Part shown: positions 47,783-55,717 of the stretch, in pieces
Numbering within the stretch: the stretch's first letter is position 1
How the letters are laid out: the number at the start of each line of letters is the position of its first letter
Assembly (NCBI RefSeq): GCF_030767025.1
Contig: NZ_JASITE010000016.1
Coordinates: 62,001-126,000, forward strand
DNA from: Nocardia sp. CC227C
Lineage (GTDB): Bacteria; Actinomycetota; Actinomycetes; Mycobacteriales; Mycobacteriaceae
Direction of reading: 5' to 3'
Length of the DNA stretch: 64,000 nucleotides
The notes under the pieces: model-generated
The model's input: the letters and a program-made list of their open reading frames with translations, nothing else
Told to the model about the DNA's origin: nothing
Database searches by the model: none
Position numbers and translations under genes: made by a program

Positions 47783-49561
47783 TCAGACCGCGACCTCGTC
47801 GGCGAGGAAGCCGCCGGACTGGTGCTGCCACAGCTTGGCGTACGCCCCGTCGGCCCGCAGCAGCTCCGCGTGCGAACCCTGTTCCACGATCCGGCCGCGG
47901 TCCAGCACCACCAGCTGGTCCATATTGGCCACCGTGCTCAGCCGGTGCGCCACCACGAGGGCGGTGCGGCCGGCCATCAGCTCCCAGAGCGCCTGCTGCA
48001 CCAGCAGTTCGCTCTCCGAGTCCAGGGCGCTGGTGGCCTCGTCCAGCACCAGAACCGGGGCGTCGCGCAGGATGGCGCGGGCCAGCGCGACCCGCTGCCG
48101 CTGGCCGCCGGAGAGCTTCACGCCGCGCTCGCCGACCAGTGTCTCCATGCCCTCGGGCAGCGCGTCCGCGAATTCGGTCACGTGCGCGGCCTTGGCCGCG
48201 CGCATGATCTCCTCATCGGAGGCATCGGGCCGGGCGAAGCGGATGTTCTCCCGCAGGGTGCGGTGGAACATGGCCGGTTCCTGCGGCACATAGGCGATCA
48301 GCCCGCGCAGGTCGGCCTGGGTGATCCTGGAGATGTCCTGGCCGCCGATGCGGATCGCGCCGCCCTGGATATCGGTCATGCGCAGCAGCAGCTGGGTGAT
48401 GGTGGTCTTGCCGCCGCCGGAACGGCCGACCAGGCCGAGCCGGGTGCCGGACCGCACCTCCAGGTCCAGCCCCCGGAACAGCGGCCGCGCACCGGGGTAG
48501 GTGAAGTCCACCTTGTCGAAGCGCACGCCGGAATCCTCGAGGCGCAACGGCTCCGGGTCTTCCGGATCGCGTACCGCGGGTTCGCGCCGCAGCAGTTCGG
48601 TGAACTGCGCGGCCTCGGTGAGCGCGCTCTCCAGCCGCCGGTAGATCTGGTTGAACTGGAACATGATTCCCGTCGCGTTCCAGAAGTACGTGAACGCCAC
48701 CAGCACCACTTCCACCCCGGCCTTGCCGCCCACCAGCCGCAGCGCCACCAGCAGGCCGAGCACATTGGTGAGCACGAACAGGGGTGCGACCACCGTGTCG
48801 ATGCGCAGATTGGCGTAGTCCCAGGAGATCAGCGTCTTGCGCCGCTGCTCGGTGACCCGCCTGCGGTGCTCGGCGGCCTCCTGCGGTTCCGCGGCGAAGG
48901 CGCGCACGGTCTGCATATTCGACAGGCTGTCGGCAACGTGCCCCGACACCCGGGCGATGGCCTCCTCCCGGGCGTCCACCAGCCGCTGGCGGCGTTTCAC
49001 CAACGGCGTGATGATCAGTCCGGTCGTCACGATCAGGCCGATCAGCACGAAGACCAGGCGCGGATCGTAGCGCCACAGGATCACCGAGGCGAAGATCAAC
49101 GGCACCAGGGCGGCGAAGATATCGAAGACCAGCGTGTCCACGAACTGCTCGAAGCGGGTGGCGAAGCTCAGCGACCGCTTGGTGAGCGACCCGGCGAAAT
49201 TGTCGTGGAAGAACGCGGCATCCTGCGCCAGCAGCCGATCCATGGCCTGGACGTACAGTCTCTCGATGCCGAGCGCGTCGGTGCGGTTCAGGCAGTGGAT
49301 GCCGATGCGCCAGCACACCTCCGAGGCCAGCAGCAGCCCCGCCACGCCCAGCAGATAGGGCGCGACCGTATCGAAACTCGTGTCACCGGTGGCGGCGATC
49401 CTGGCGATCAGCCAGGCCACCACCAGGGGTGCGATGTACAGCTGACAGATATTGCCCAGCGCGGGCGCGAACAGTGCCGGCAGGGCGAAGCGCGGACGCT
49501 TCGCCAGTTCCCGGAAGTAGTAACGAAGGACCAGCCTGACAGCGGGGGCGCGGGTAGCCAT
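47783..49561 (-). CDS. ABC exporter half-transporter (membrane domain fused to ATPase)
   Basis: 592 aa from ATG 49561, preceded by GAGGAGG. Six membrane helices lie in residues about 1-310 (FALPALFAPALGNICQLYIAPLVVAWLIARI; TVAPYLLGVAGLLLASEVCW; IFAALVPLIFASVILW; LVFVLIGLIVTTGLIITPLV). The nucleotide-binding domain follows: Walker A GLVGRSGGGKTTI, Q-loop AYVPQEP, signature KLSGGQRQRVALARA, Walker B VLVLDEATSALD, H-loop VAHRLSTV. A homodimer would export lipids or drugs. No partner gene or regulator is adjacent, so the substrate cannot be inferred. Confidence 0.93.
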   Translation of the reverse strand: MATRAPAVRLVLRYYFRELAKRPRFALPALFAPALGNICQLYIAPLVVAWLIARIAATGDTSFDTVAPYLLGVAGLLLASEVCWRIGIHCLNRTDALGIERLYVQAMDRLLAQDAAFFHDNFAGSLTKRSLSFATRFEQFVDTLVFDIFAALVPLIFASVILWRYDPRLVFVLIGLIVTTGLIITPLVKRRQRLVDAREEAIARVSGHVADSLSNMQTVRAFAAEPQEAAEHRRRVTEQRRKTLISWDYANLRIDTVVAPLFVLTNVLGLLVALRLVGGKAGVEVVLVAFTYFWNATGIMFQFNQIYRRLESALTEAAQFTELLRREPAVRDPEDPEPLRLEDSGVRFDKVDFTYPGARPLFRGLDLEVRSGTRLGLVGRSGGGKTTITQLLLRMTDIQGGAIRIGGQDISRITQADLRGLIAYVPQEPAMFHRTLRENIRFARPDASDEEIMRAAKAAHVTEFADALPEGMETLVGERGVKLSGGQRQRVALARAILRDAPVLVLDEATSALDSESELLVQQALWELMAGRTALVVAHRLSTVANMDQLVVLDRGRIVEQGSHAELLRADGAYAKLWQHQSGGFLADEVAV

Positions 49562-49762
49562 CCGCCTCCTCTCGAATCGTGTTCGAGCACAAGCCCCATC
49601 CTCCGAACAGCGCCGATCGGCGTCCCGGTGTGCCTGGTGGCCGGGACGCATGCGAGAAGGGGGGATCCCCATGCTGCCCCGTGCGGCCGCCGGTCGGCCA
49701 CCGAATTTCGGGAATGCCGATGCCGCCCGCCCTGTCCCTTTCTCGTCGCTGCGTCGAAACCC

Positions 49763-50596
49763 TCAGCGCCCTTGGAAGTTCGGCTTGCGTTTCGCGGCGA
49801 AGGCGCGCGGGCCCTCCTTGGCGTCCTCGCTGCGGAAGACCGGAAGCCCGACCTTGGCGTCGATCTGGAACGCCTCCTCCTCGTGCATGCCCTCGGTATC
49901 GCGCATGACCTTCAGAATGGCCTGTACCGCCAGCGGTCCGTTGTCGTTGATGAGTTCGGCGATCTCCAAAGCCTTGTCCAGCGCGGTGCCGTCCGGCACC
50001 ACATGGCCGACCAGACCGAATTCCTTGGCCTCGGCCGCGGTGATGTGGCGGCCGGTCAGCAGGATCTCGGCGGCGAGGGTGTATGGGATCTGCCGGGGCA
50101 GCCGCACCGCCGACCCGCCCATCGGGAACAGGCTCCACTTCGCTTCGGAAACACCGAATTTCGCGCTCTCGGCGGCGACGCGGATATCGGTGCCCTGCAA
50201 GATCTCGGTGCCGCCCGCGATGGCCGCGCCCTCGACGGCGGCGATCAGCGGCTTGGACAGCCGGTAGCCCTTGAGCAGGCCGGGCATGCGGGTCGGATCG
50301 AACGAGCTCCCGGCCGTCATATTGTCGCCGGGATTGGACTTGGCCATGTTCTTCAGGTCCGCGCCCGCGCAGAATGCCCCGCCCGCGCCGGTGAGAACGC
50401 AGGACCGGATCTCCGGATCGCTGTCCACGCGCTGCCACGCCTCGGCCATGATGGACAGCATCTCGCCGGTCAGCGCGTTCTTGGACCGGGGGCGGTTCAT
50501 GGTCACGATCAGCGTCGCGCCCCGCTTCTCGACCAGGGCGTGCGGTTCCTCGGCGCCGTCGGTGTTGCTACCTGTTGCAGCGGATGCGGTGGTCAT
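49763..50596 (-). CDS. echA19: Enoyl-CoA hydratase, EchA19-like
   Basis: 277 aa from ATG 50596. The crotonase fold is clear: ALVEKRGATLIVTMNRPRSKNALTGEMLSIM, oxyanion-hole loop GAGGAFCAGADLKNMAKSNPGDN, and IAAVEGAAIAGGTEILQGTDIRVAAESAKFGVSEAKWSLFPMGGSAVRLPRQIPYTLAAEILLTGRHITAAEAKEFGLVGHVVPDG, which reads almost residue for residue with EchA19 (Rv3516) of M. tuberculosis. EchA19 hydrates the enoyl-CoA of the cholesterol side chain and in M. tuberculosis lies next to fadD19. Here the two genes are 4 kb apart. The KFGVSEAKW and DAKEGPRAFAAKRKPNF parts complete the match. Divergent from an aldehyde dehydrogenase with a KstR-like box between. Confidence 0.9.
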   Translation of the reverse strand: MTTASAATGSNTDGAEEPHALVEKRGATLIVTMNRPRSKNALTGEMLSIMAEAWQRVDSDPEIRSCVLTGAGGAFCAGADLKNMAKSNPGDNMTAGSSFDPTRMPGLLKGYRLSKPLIAAVEGAAIAGGTEILQGTDIRVAAESAKFGVSEAKWSLFPMGGSAVRLPRQIPYTLAAEILLTGRHITAAEAKEFGLVGHVVPDGTALDKALEIAELINDNGPLAVQAILKVMRDTEGMHEEEAFQIDAKVGLPVFRSEDAKEGPRAFAAKRKPNFQGR

Positions 50597-50666
50597 CGTT
50601 GGCCCTTCTTGTCCTTGCCGTACCGGAGATTCTGGGACGAAAGTACCCGGCGACGTTGTACAGAAC

Positions 50667-50680
50667 AATAACGTGTTCTA
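50667..50680. promoter_or_regulatory. KstR-like operator between echA19 and the aldehyde dehydrogenase gene
   Basis: AATAACGTGTTCTA fits TnnAACnnGTTnnA at 7 of 8 fixed positions and the extended palindrome at 10 of 12. It lies 70 bases before the echA19 start and 56 before the aldehyde dehydrogenase start, central in the divergent promoter. Confidence 0.5.
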
Positions 50681-50736
50681 GTTTGGATCATGGTGACCGC
50701 CGTCACGGGCGGGGCGAGCATTGGAGAGAGGTCCCC

Positions 50737-52341
50737 ATGGACACAACGAGTACGCGCAGTGAGTCGCGGGCGAAGCTGCCGCCGCGGATCACGGAATCCT
50801 TGATCAACCGCCTCACCGCCACGGTGACCGCGGGACAGGCGGGCGAACCCCGCGAACCGTACGAGATGATCGAGGTCTACACCGGCGATATCGTCGGCGA
50901 ACTGCCGCAGTCCTCCCCGGACGACGTGCGGAAGGCCGTCGCCACCGCCCGCGCGGCCCAGCGCGAATGGGCCAACTGGCCGTTGGAGAAGCGGCTGGCG
51001 GTCTTCGAACGCGCCCACGAACTCATTCTCACCGAGATCGAGACCCTGGCGACACTCATCCAGATCGGCTGCGGCAAGTCGCGGCGCATGGCCATCGAGG
51101 AAGTGTGCGACACCCCGATGGTCATCGCCCACTACCTCAAGACCGCACGCAAGGTGCTCAAATTGAAGCGGCGCACCGGGCCCATGCCGATCATCACCTC
51201 CTCCACCGAGGAACACCGGCCCAAGGGCGTGGTGGCGGTGATCGCGCCGTGGAACTTCCCGTTCGCCATCTCCATGTCGGACTCCACCCCGGCGCTCATC
51301 GCGGGCAACGGTGTGGTCATGAAGCCGGACAACAAGACCGCGCTGTGCACGCTGTACGGCATCGAACTGCTGCACAAGGCGGGCATGCCGCGCGGGCTGG
51401 TGCAGGTGGTGTGCGGCGGCGGACCAGACGTCGGCCCCACCCTCATCGACAGCGTCGACTTCGTCATGTTCACCGGCTCCACCGCCACCGGGCGGGTCAT
51501 CGGCGAACAGGCCGGACGCAACCTCATCGGGTGCAGCCTCGAACTCGGCGGCAAGAACCCGATGATCGTGCTCGACGACACCAACCTGGACGAGGCCATC
51601 CCCAGCGCCATCTTCGCCGTATACGGCAACAGCGGGCAGGCGTGCATGCACATCGAGCGCATCTACGTGCACGAACGCATTCACGACGAATTCCTGCGCC
51701 GCTTCGTCGCCGCCGCGAAGGAACTGGGCGACAAGGCCGGAGCCACCTACGACTTCGGCCCCGAATTCGGGTCGCTGGTATCGGTGGACCACATGAACCG
51801 GGTGGCGGCGCACGTCGACGAGGCCCGCGCCAAGGGCGCGACCGTGCACACCGGTGGCAGGGCGCGCCCCGATATCGGCCCTGCCTTCTACGAGCCGACG
51901 GTGCTGACCGGCGTCACCCCCGACATGGAGCACGCCACCAAGGAGACCTTCGGCCCCGTCGTCGCCATCTACTCCTTCCGCGACGAGGCCGAGGCCGTCC
52001 GGCTCGCCAACGCCACCACCTACGGACTCAATGCCAGCGTGTGGGGCGGCGACCTGGACCGCGCCCGCCGCGTTGCCTCGCGGCTGGAGGCGGGCAGCGT
52101 CAATATCAACGACGGATTCGTGACCACCTATGCCGCCAAGGGCACGCCGTCGGGCGGGGTGAAGCAGTCCGGCGTCGGCACCCGGCACGGTGACGCCGGG
52201 CTGCTCAAGTACACCGACACCATCAATATCGGCGTGCAGAAGAAGCAGATCCTCGCCGCGCGCTCGGGGATGCCCTACGAGAAACAGCTCAAGAGCACGC
52301 TGGTGACCCTGCGACTCATGAAGAAGCTGCGCATGGGCTGA
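50737..52341 (+). CDS. Succinate-semialdehyde dehydrogenase-like aldehyde dehydrogenase (GabD2-like)
   Basis: 534 aa from ATG 50737 with GGAGAGAGG upstream. Family segments: HRPKGVVAVIAPWNFPFAISMSDSTPALIAGNGVVMKPDNKTALCTLYG, FTGSTATGRVIGEQAGRNLIGCSLELGGKNPMIVLDDTN (Glu), YGNSGQACMHIERIYVHE (catalytic Cys), and KETFGPVVAIYSF. The layout reads like mycobacterial GabD2 (Rv1731) but the tail differs (KKQILAARSGMPYEKQLKSTLVTLRLMKKL, basic and possibly membrane-associated). Sharing a KstR-like divergent promoter with echA19, it more likely oxidises a sterol or fatty aldehyde than succinate semialdehyde. Confidence 0.88.
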   Translation: MDTTSTRSESRAKLPPRITESLINRLTATVTAGQAGEPREPYEMIEVYTGDIVGELPQSSPDDVRKAVATARAAQREWANWPLEKRLAVFERAHELILTEIETLATLIQIGCGKSRRMAIEEVCDTPMVIAHYLKTARKVLKLKRRTGPMPIITSSTEEHRPKGVVAVIAPWNFPFAISMSDSTPALIAGNGVVMKPDNKTALCTLYGIELLHKAGMPRGLVQVVCGGGPDVGPTLIDSVDFVMFTGSTATGRVIGEQAGRNLIGCSLELGGKNPMIVLDDTNLDEAIPSAIFAVYGNSGQACMHIERIYVHERIHDEFLRRFVAAAKELGDKAGATYDFGPEFGSLVSVDHMNRVAAHVDEARAKGATVHTGGRARPDIGPAFYEPTVLTGVTPDMEHATKETFGPVVAIYSFRDEAEAVRLANATTYGLNASVWGGDLDRARRVASRLEAGSVNINDGFVTTYAAKGTPSGGVKQSGVGTRHGDAGLLKYTDTINIGVQKKQILAARSGMPYEKQLKSTLVTLRLMKKLRMG

Positions 52342-52384
52342 GTTTCGGCAGTGGCGGCTCCGGCCACCGGGGCCGCCGCCCGCG

Positions 52385-53950
52385 CTAGCGCCAGCCGACG
52401 ATCTCCACGCCCTTGGCGACGTCGACGCGGAAGGAGAGGTGCGTCGTCGCCGTCTCGCCGGGCGCGATCTCGAGCTTCCAGGTGATCTCGCCCAGGTCGG
52501 TGGTCTCGGTCGGCGTGGGCGAGGTGCGCACATCCTTGACGGTGATGGCCTCGTCGCGCGATACCGGAGACTGGTCCAGGACGGTGACCGCGATCGCGGT
52601 GGGCGTGTGATTGGCGATGGTGGTGCGGTATTCGGCCTCGCGGCGGCTCGTGCTCGACAAGGTGGCCTTGCTCGCGGTGCGGCGCACCAGCTTTCGTTCG
52701 ATGCGAATGCGATCGTCCACGCCCAGCGCCAATTCCAGCTCCTCACCCGGAGCCCAGGTGGCGATGCGCGTGCTGCCGACGAACTCCTCCCCGCGGAAGA
52801 TCGACGCCTTGCCCGCGCGCAGGGTGTGCTCGGAGTTGTTGGTCACCTCGGCGCGCAGATACGCCTCCTCCGCCTGCACGGGGGCGGTGATGTAGCCGAG
52901 TTCGGCGGGAAACTCCAAGCGTGCCAGCGTGGTTCGATGCCCGCGAGCTCCGGTGGGGATCGCGGTGGGGCGCATGGTGCGATAGGTGCTCGCCGTCGCG
53001 CCCTGCTCCATATCGGCGAACTCGTCGTTCATCGGCGCCATGGCCGCCATCTCGACCTCGTCGGCGGCGCCGGTGAACGTCATGGCGGGCCTCGCCGCGC
53101 GAGCGCGCATCGCCATCCCGGGTGCCGACGGCACGGCCACCGGGCGGCTCCGGTCGAGGAACCACGGCCGCAGCTCCGGCACCGCCACGGTGACCGCCGG
53201 GCGCGCCGTCGACAGTGACAGCGCGCATTCCGGCCAGTCCTCGCCGGTGCGCTGGGTCACCAGCCCGTACCACACCACCTCGACGTCCTTGTCGCCCACG
53301 CGAATGTCGTACGCCGGTTCCCAGCTCGCGTGCTCGACCACATAGGACAGCTCCAACTCCGCCGCTCCCGTACCGGTCGCCTCCAGCTCGACCACGACTT
53401 CCGTACTATCCCTGCTGGATTGGCTGCCCATCGACTGGATGCGGCGATCCAGAGCCTCGAGCTCCTCGCGGGCTTCGTCGAGCCGGATGGTGATCGTCCG
53501 CCGCGCCTTCAACGCCTGGGACAGCTGCGCGTCCAGGGCCCCGCCGACCGTGGCGATCCGACCGGGCTCGGCCTTACCCTTCGCCAGCGCCTGCGCGAAA
53601 CTCTCGGCGCTGCTGCGCGCGAGCCCGGTGAGCATATCGACCTTCGTCGCCGCGGCCTGTGCCTCGTCGACGATGCCGTCGACCGTGGCCTGCAACGCCT
53701 TGCGCTGGGTTGCGAGCTCCCGCCGCGTGGCATCGGCCGGGTCGGGATGGTGCGCGGTCCGCACATCCACCCCGACGATCCGCGCGTGCCCGGCCCCGGT
53801 GACCCGTACCGACTCCGCGTCCAGCGCCACCGGCAACCCCGCGAACACGATGCGCGGCCCCTCGGCCACGTCGAACTCGGCGCGCCGGGTGACCCTGGCC
53901 CGCTGCGGATACACGGTGACGGCGACTATCGGCGCGGTAACGGTCGGCAT
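52385..53950 (-). CDS. DUF4139/DUF4140 protein (mucoidy inhibitor MuiA-like)
   Basis: 521 aa. The N-terminal DUF4140 domain begins PIVAVTVYPQRARVTRRAEFDVAEGPRIVFAGLPVALDAESVRVTGAGHARIVGVDVRTA, a beta-sandwich, followed by a coiled coil (residues about 75-180, LATQRKALQATVDGIVDEAQ and LDEAREELEALDRRIQSMG). The DUF4139 domain contains LSYVVEHASWEPAYDIRVGDKDVEVVWYGLVTQRTGEDWPECALSLSTARP and ends VSRDEAITVKDVRTSPTPTETTDLGEITWKLEIAPGETATTHLSFRVDVAKG. The biochemical function is unknown. No signal peptide. It is 10 bases downstream of the copper-type protein gene, and the two may be co-transcribed. Confidence 0.88.
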   Translation of the reverse strand: MPTVTAPIVAVTVYPQRARVTRRAEFDVAEGPRIVFAGLPVALDAESVRVTGAGHARIVGVDVRTAHHPDPADATRRELATQRKALQATVDGIVDEAQAAATKVDMLTGLARSSAESFAQALAKGKAEPGRIATVGGALDAQLSQALKARRTITIRLDEAREELEALDRRIQSMGSQSSRDSTEVVVELEATGTGAAELELSYVVEHASWEPAYDIRVGDKDVEVVWYGLVTQRTGEDWPECALSLSTARPAVTVAVPELRPWFLDRSRPVAVPSAPGMAMRARAARPAMTFTGAADEVEMAAMAPMNDEFADMEQGATASTYRTMRPTAIPTGARGHRTTLARLEFPAELGYITAPVQAEEAYLRAEVTNNSEHTLRAGKASIFRGEEFVGSTRIATWAPGEELELALGVDDRIRIERKLVRRTASKATLSSTSRREAEYRTTIANHTPTAIAVTVLDQSPVSRDEAITVKDVRTSPTPTETTDLGEITWKLEIAPGETATTHLSFRVDVAKGVEIVGWR

Positions 53951-53960
53951 GCCGCCGAGG

Positions 53961-54788
53961 CTAGTCCGCCGTCAGCGTGAACGCCGCCGTCCGCACCACA
54001 TTCCCGTGCCGGAAGTCCAGGAACAACCGATAGGTGCCGCGCCCCGGCACGGCCGTATGGAAGCCGATCTCCGGCCCCGCGGCGGTAATCCCGTCTCCCG
54101 GTTCGCCATTCGGATGCACGTGCACGTAGGCGAGATCGCCCGCCCGCAGCACGACCAGGTGGCCGTAGGCGGCAAGATACGGCTGGAGATCCGTCACCGG
54201 CTCCCCGCCCTTGCGCACCGTGAGGGTGAGCAACCGCCCCGCCCCCGCCACCAGCTCACCGTCCAGGGTGACCTCGTACCCATCGACGGCGGCCGTGCGA
54301 CCGGTCGCGGGCACCGGCTGCGGCCGGTAATCGCCCGCGATGGCGAAATCCGCGCCGAGTGTGATGGTCTTGCCCAGCGCCGTCGGCGCGATATCGGTGA
54401 ATGCCCGGTAGGCCCCCGCCTCCGGGAGCGTCAACCGCACCTCCCAGGTCCCGTCCGCGGCCCGCACCGGATGCACATGCCAGAAGCCGTCCAGTTCTCG
54501 CCGCACCACGATCAGATGCAGCTCCCGATCGTGAATCGGCGCGAAGTCGGTCACCGCCTTCCCGTCCGGCCCCACGATCTGGAAGCGGAAGTCGATTTCC
54601 CCTGCGTGAACAATGTTCTCGACGAGCTCGAGCGTGTAACCGTCCTGTGTCACCTGCAACCCGCCGGGTGCGCCGTGGGCGGTGTGATCGGCGTGATCGG
54701 CGTGCGTGGCGTGATCGGCGTGCGCGCTGTGCCCGGCGTGCCCCGCGTGCGTGGCGTGGCCCGCATGGGCGGTGTGCTGAGCGGTCAT
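53961..54788 (-). CDS. Histidine-rich probable copper-binding protein
   Basis: 275 aa from ATG 54788, which has GGAGG 8 bases upstream; an in-frame ATG at 54827 would lie at the transcription start of the promoter described next and is therefore unlikely. The first 40 residues are a repeated His-Ala motif (HAGHATHAGHAGHSAHADHATHADHADH), an evident metal-binding stretch. Two beta-sandwich-like halves follow (LELVENIVHAGEIDFRFQIVGPDGKAVTDF...HLIVVRRELDGFWHVHP; GYEVTLDGELVAGAGRLLTLTVRKGGEPVTDLQPYLAAYGHLVVLRAGDLAYVHVHP), each ending in a matching H-V-H-P motif. No signal peptide is apparent, so location is uncertain. Role: copper buffering or sensing (inference from the CsoR-like operator). Confidence 0.8.
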   Translation of the reverse strand: MTAQHTAHAGHATHAGHAGHSAHADHATHADHADHTAHGAPGGLQVTQDGYTLELVENIVHAGEIDFRFQIVGPDGKAVTDFAPIHDRELHLIVVRRELDGFWHVHPVRAADGTWEVRLTLPEAGAYRAFTDIAPTALGKTITLGADFAIAGDYRPQPVPATGRTAAVDGYEVTLDGELVAGAGRLLTLTVRKGGEPVTDLQPYLAAYGHLVVLRAGDLAYVHVHPNGEPGDGITAAGPEIGFHTAVPGRGTYRLFLDFRHGNVVRTAAFTLTAD

Positions 54789-54829
54789 GGCTGGTACCTC
54801 CGAACGGTTCTGCTTCTTCGTCGCCATGA

Positions 54830-54858
54830 AACATATACCCCCCCGGGGTATGTTGCAA
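54830..54858 (-). promoter_or_regulatory. Promoter with CsoR-like palindrome in the spacer
   Basis: On the minus strand, -35 TTGCAA (54858-54853) and -10 TATGTT (54835-54830) are separated by 17 bp. The spacer contains the inverted repeat ATACCCC-CCC-GGGGTAT (54835-54851 on the plus strand). GC-rich TACCCC/GGGGTA palindromes inside the spacer are typical of copper-responsive CsoR operators. Predicted transcription start is near 54823. Confidence 0.65.
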
Positions 54859-55000
54859 CCCTCCCTCGGTCTGCTGTGCGGTGGTCCACGAGCGGTGATC
54901 GCGAAAACTTTTCCCGGACAGCGATGAGTCTTCGGGAGGCGCCCCGTCCTATCTGGTGAACGCGCTACCAACCCGGCGCGACCGACCCGAAGGACCAGAG

Positions 55001-55435
55001 ATGACCACCGCCAACCCCTCCGCCGACTTCTCCGACACCACCTACCGTCCCGGCAAGATCCGCAACCGCGTCCTGTGGACCCTGCAGATCGTGCTCGGCC
55101 TGTTCTTCATCATCGCCTCCGGCGGCCCGAAGCTCGTGATCCCGAACACCCTGATGGACAACGCTCCCGAGAACCTGACCATCCCCGTCGGGCTGCTCAT
55201 CTTCATCGGAGTCGTGGAGGTGGCGGGCGGTATCGGCCTCATGGTCCCCCGCCTCAGCGCCTTGGCCGCCGCGGGCCTGTCCGTCCTCACCGTGCTCGCC
55301 GCCGGAACCCAGGCATTCATCGCCAACGCGCCCGAGATGTCGATCTTCCCCCTGGTCCTCGCCGCGATCTTCGCCTGGATCGCCTACGAGCGCCGCGCCA
55401 CCCTCACCGACCTGCGGAAATCGCTCTCGCGGTGA
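55001..55435 (+). CDS. DoxX-family membrane protein
   Basis: 144 aa with four membrane helices: RNRVLWTLQIVLGLFFIIASGGPKLV, LTIPVGLLIFIGVVEVAGGIGLMV, LSALAAAGLSVLTVLAAGTQAFI, and IFPLVLAAIFAWIAYE. The first helix with the loop GGPKL and the second with E-V-A-G-G-I-G are DoxX hallmarks. Such proteins are linked to thiosulfate oxidation, detoxification or membrane redox complexes; the exact role is unknown. ATG 55001 has GAAGGA upstream. It is divergent from the histidine-rich protein gene, with 212 bp between. Confidence 0.85.
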   Translation: MTTANPSADFSDTTYRPGKIRNRVLWTLQIVLGLFFIIASGGPKLVIPNTLMDNAPENLTIPVGLLIFIGVVEVAGGIGLMVPRLSALAAAGLSVLTVLAAGTQAFIANAPEMSIFPLVLAAIFAWIAYERRATLTDLRKSLSR

Positions 55436-55717
55436 TAAATCCATAGCACGATCCGCGATCGGTGGGCCCGCCCCACCGATCGCGATCGCGCGTTCCCGGT
55501 TCGATCGCCTGTCGGGTTGGCGGCGACCGAACCCCCACATGGCCAGCCGACGCCACGCTCCACTTGAGTCGAGCGCCGGCTGGCCATGGTGTGTGTCGCG
55601 TGGGCTCAGCGCGACGTAATCGCTTGTCGCCAATCGGCCACCCATGCCTACGAGTCGCCGACCGCTTGTCGCCGCCGTGTCGGTTCCTTCGAGCCCGTTC
55701 GATGTGGCCGATCCCGG

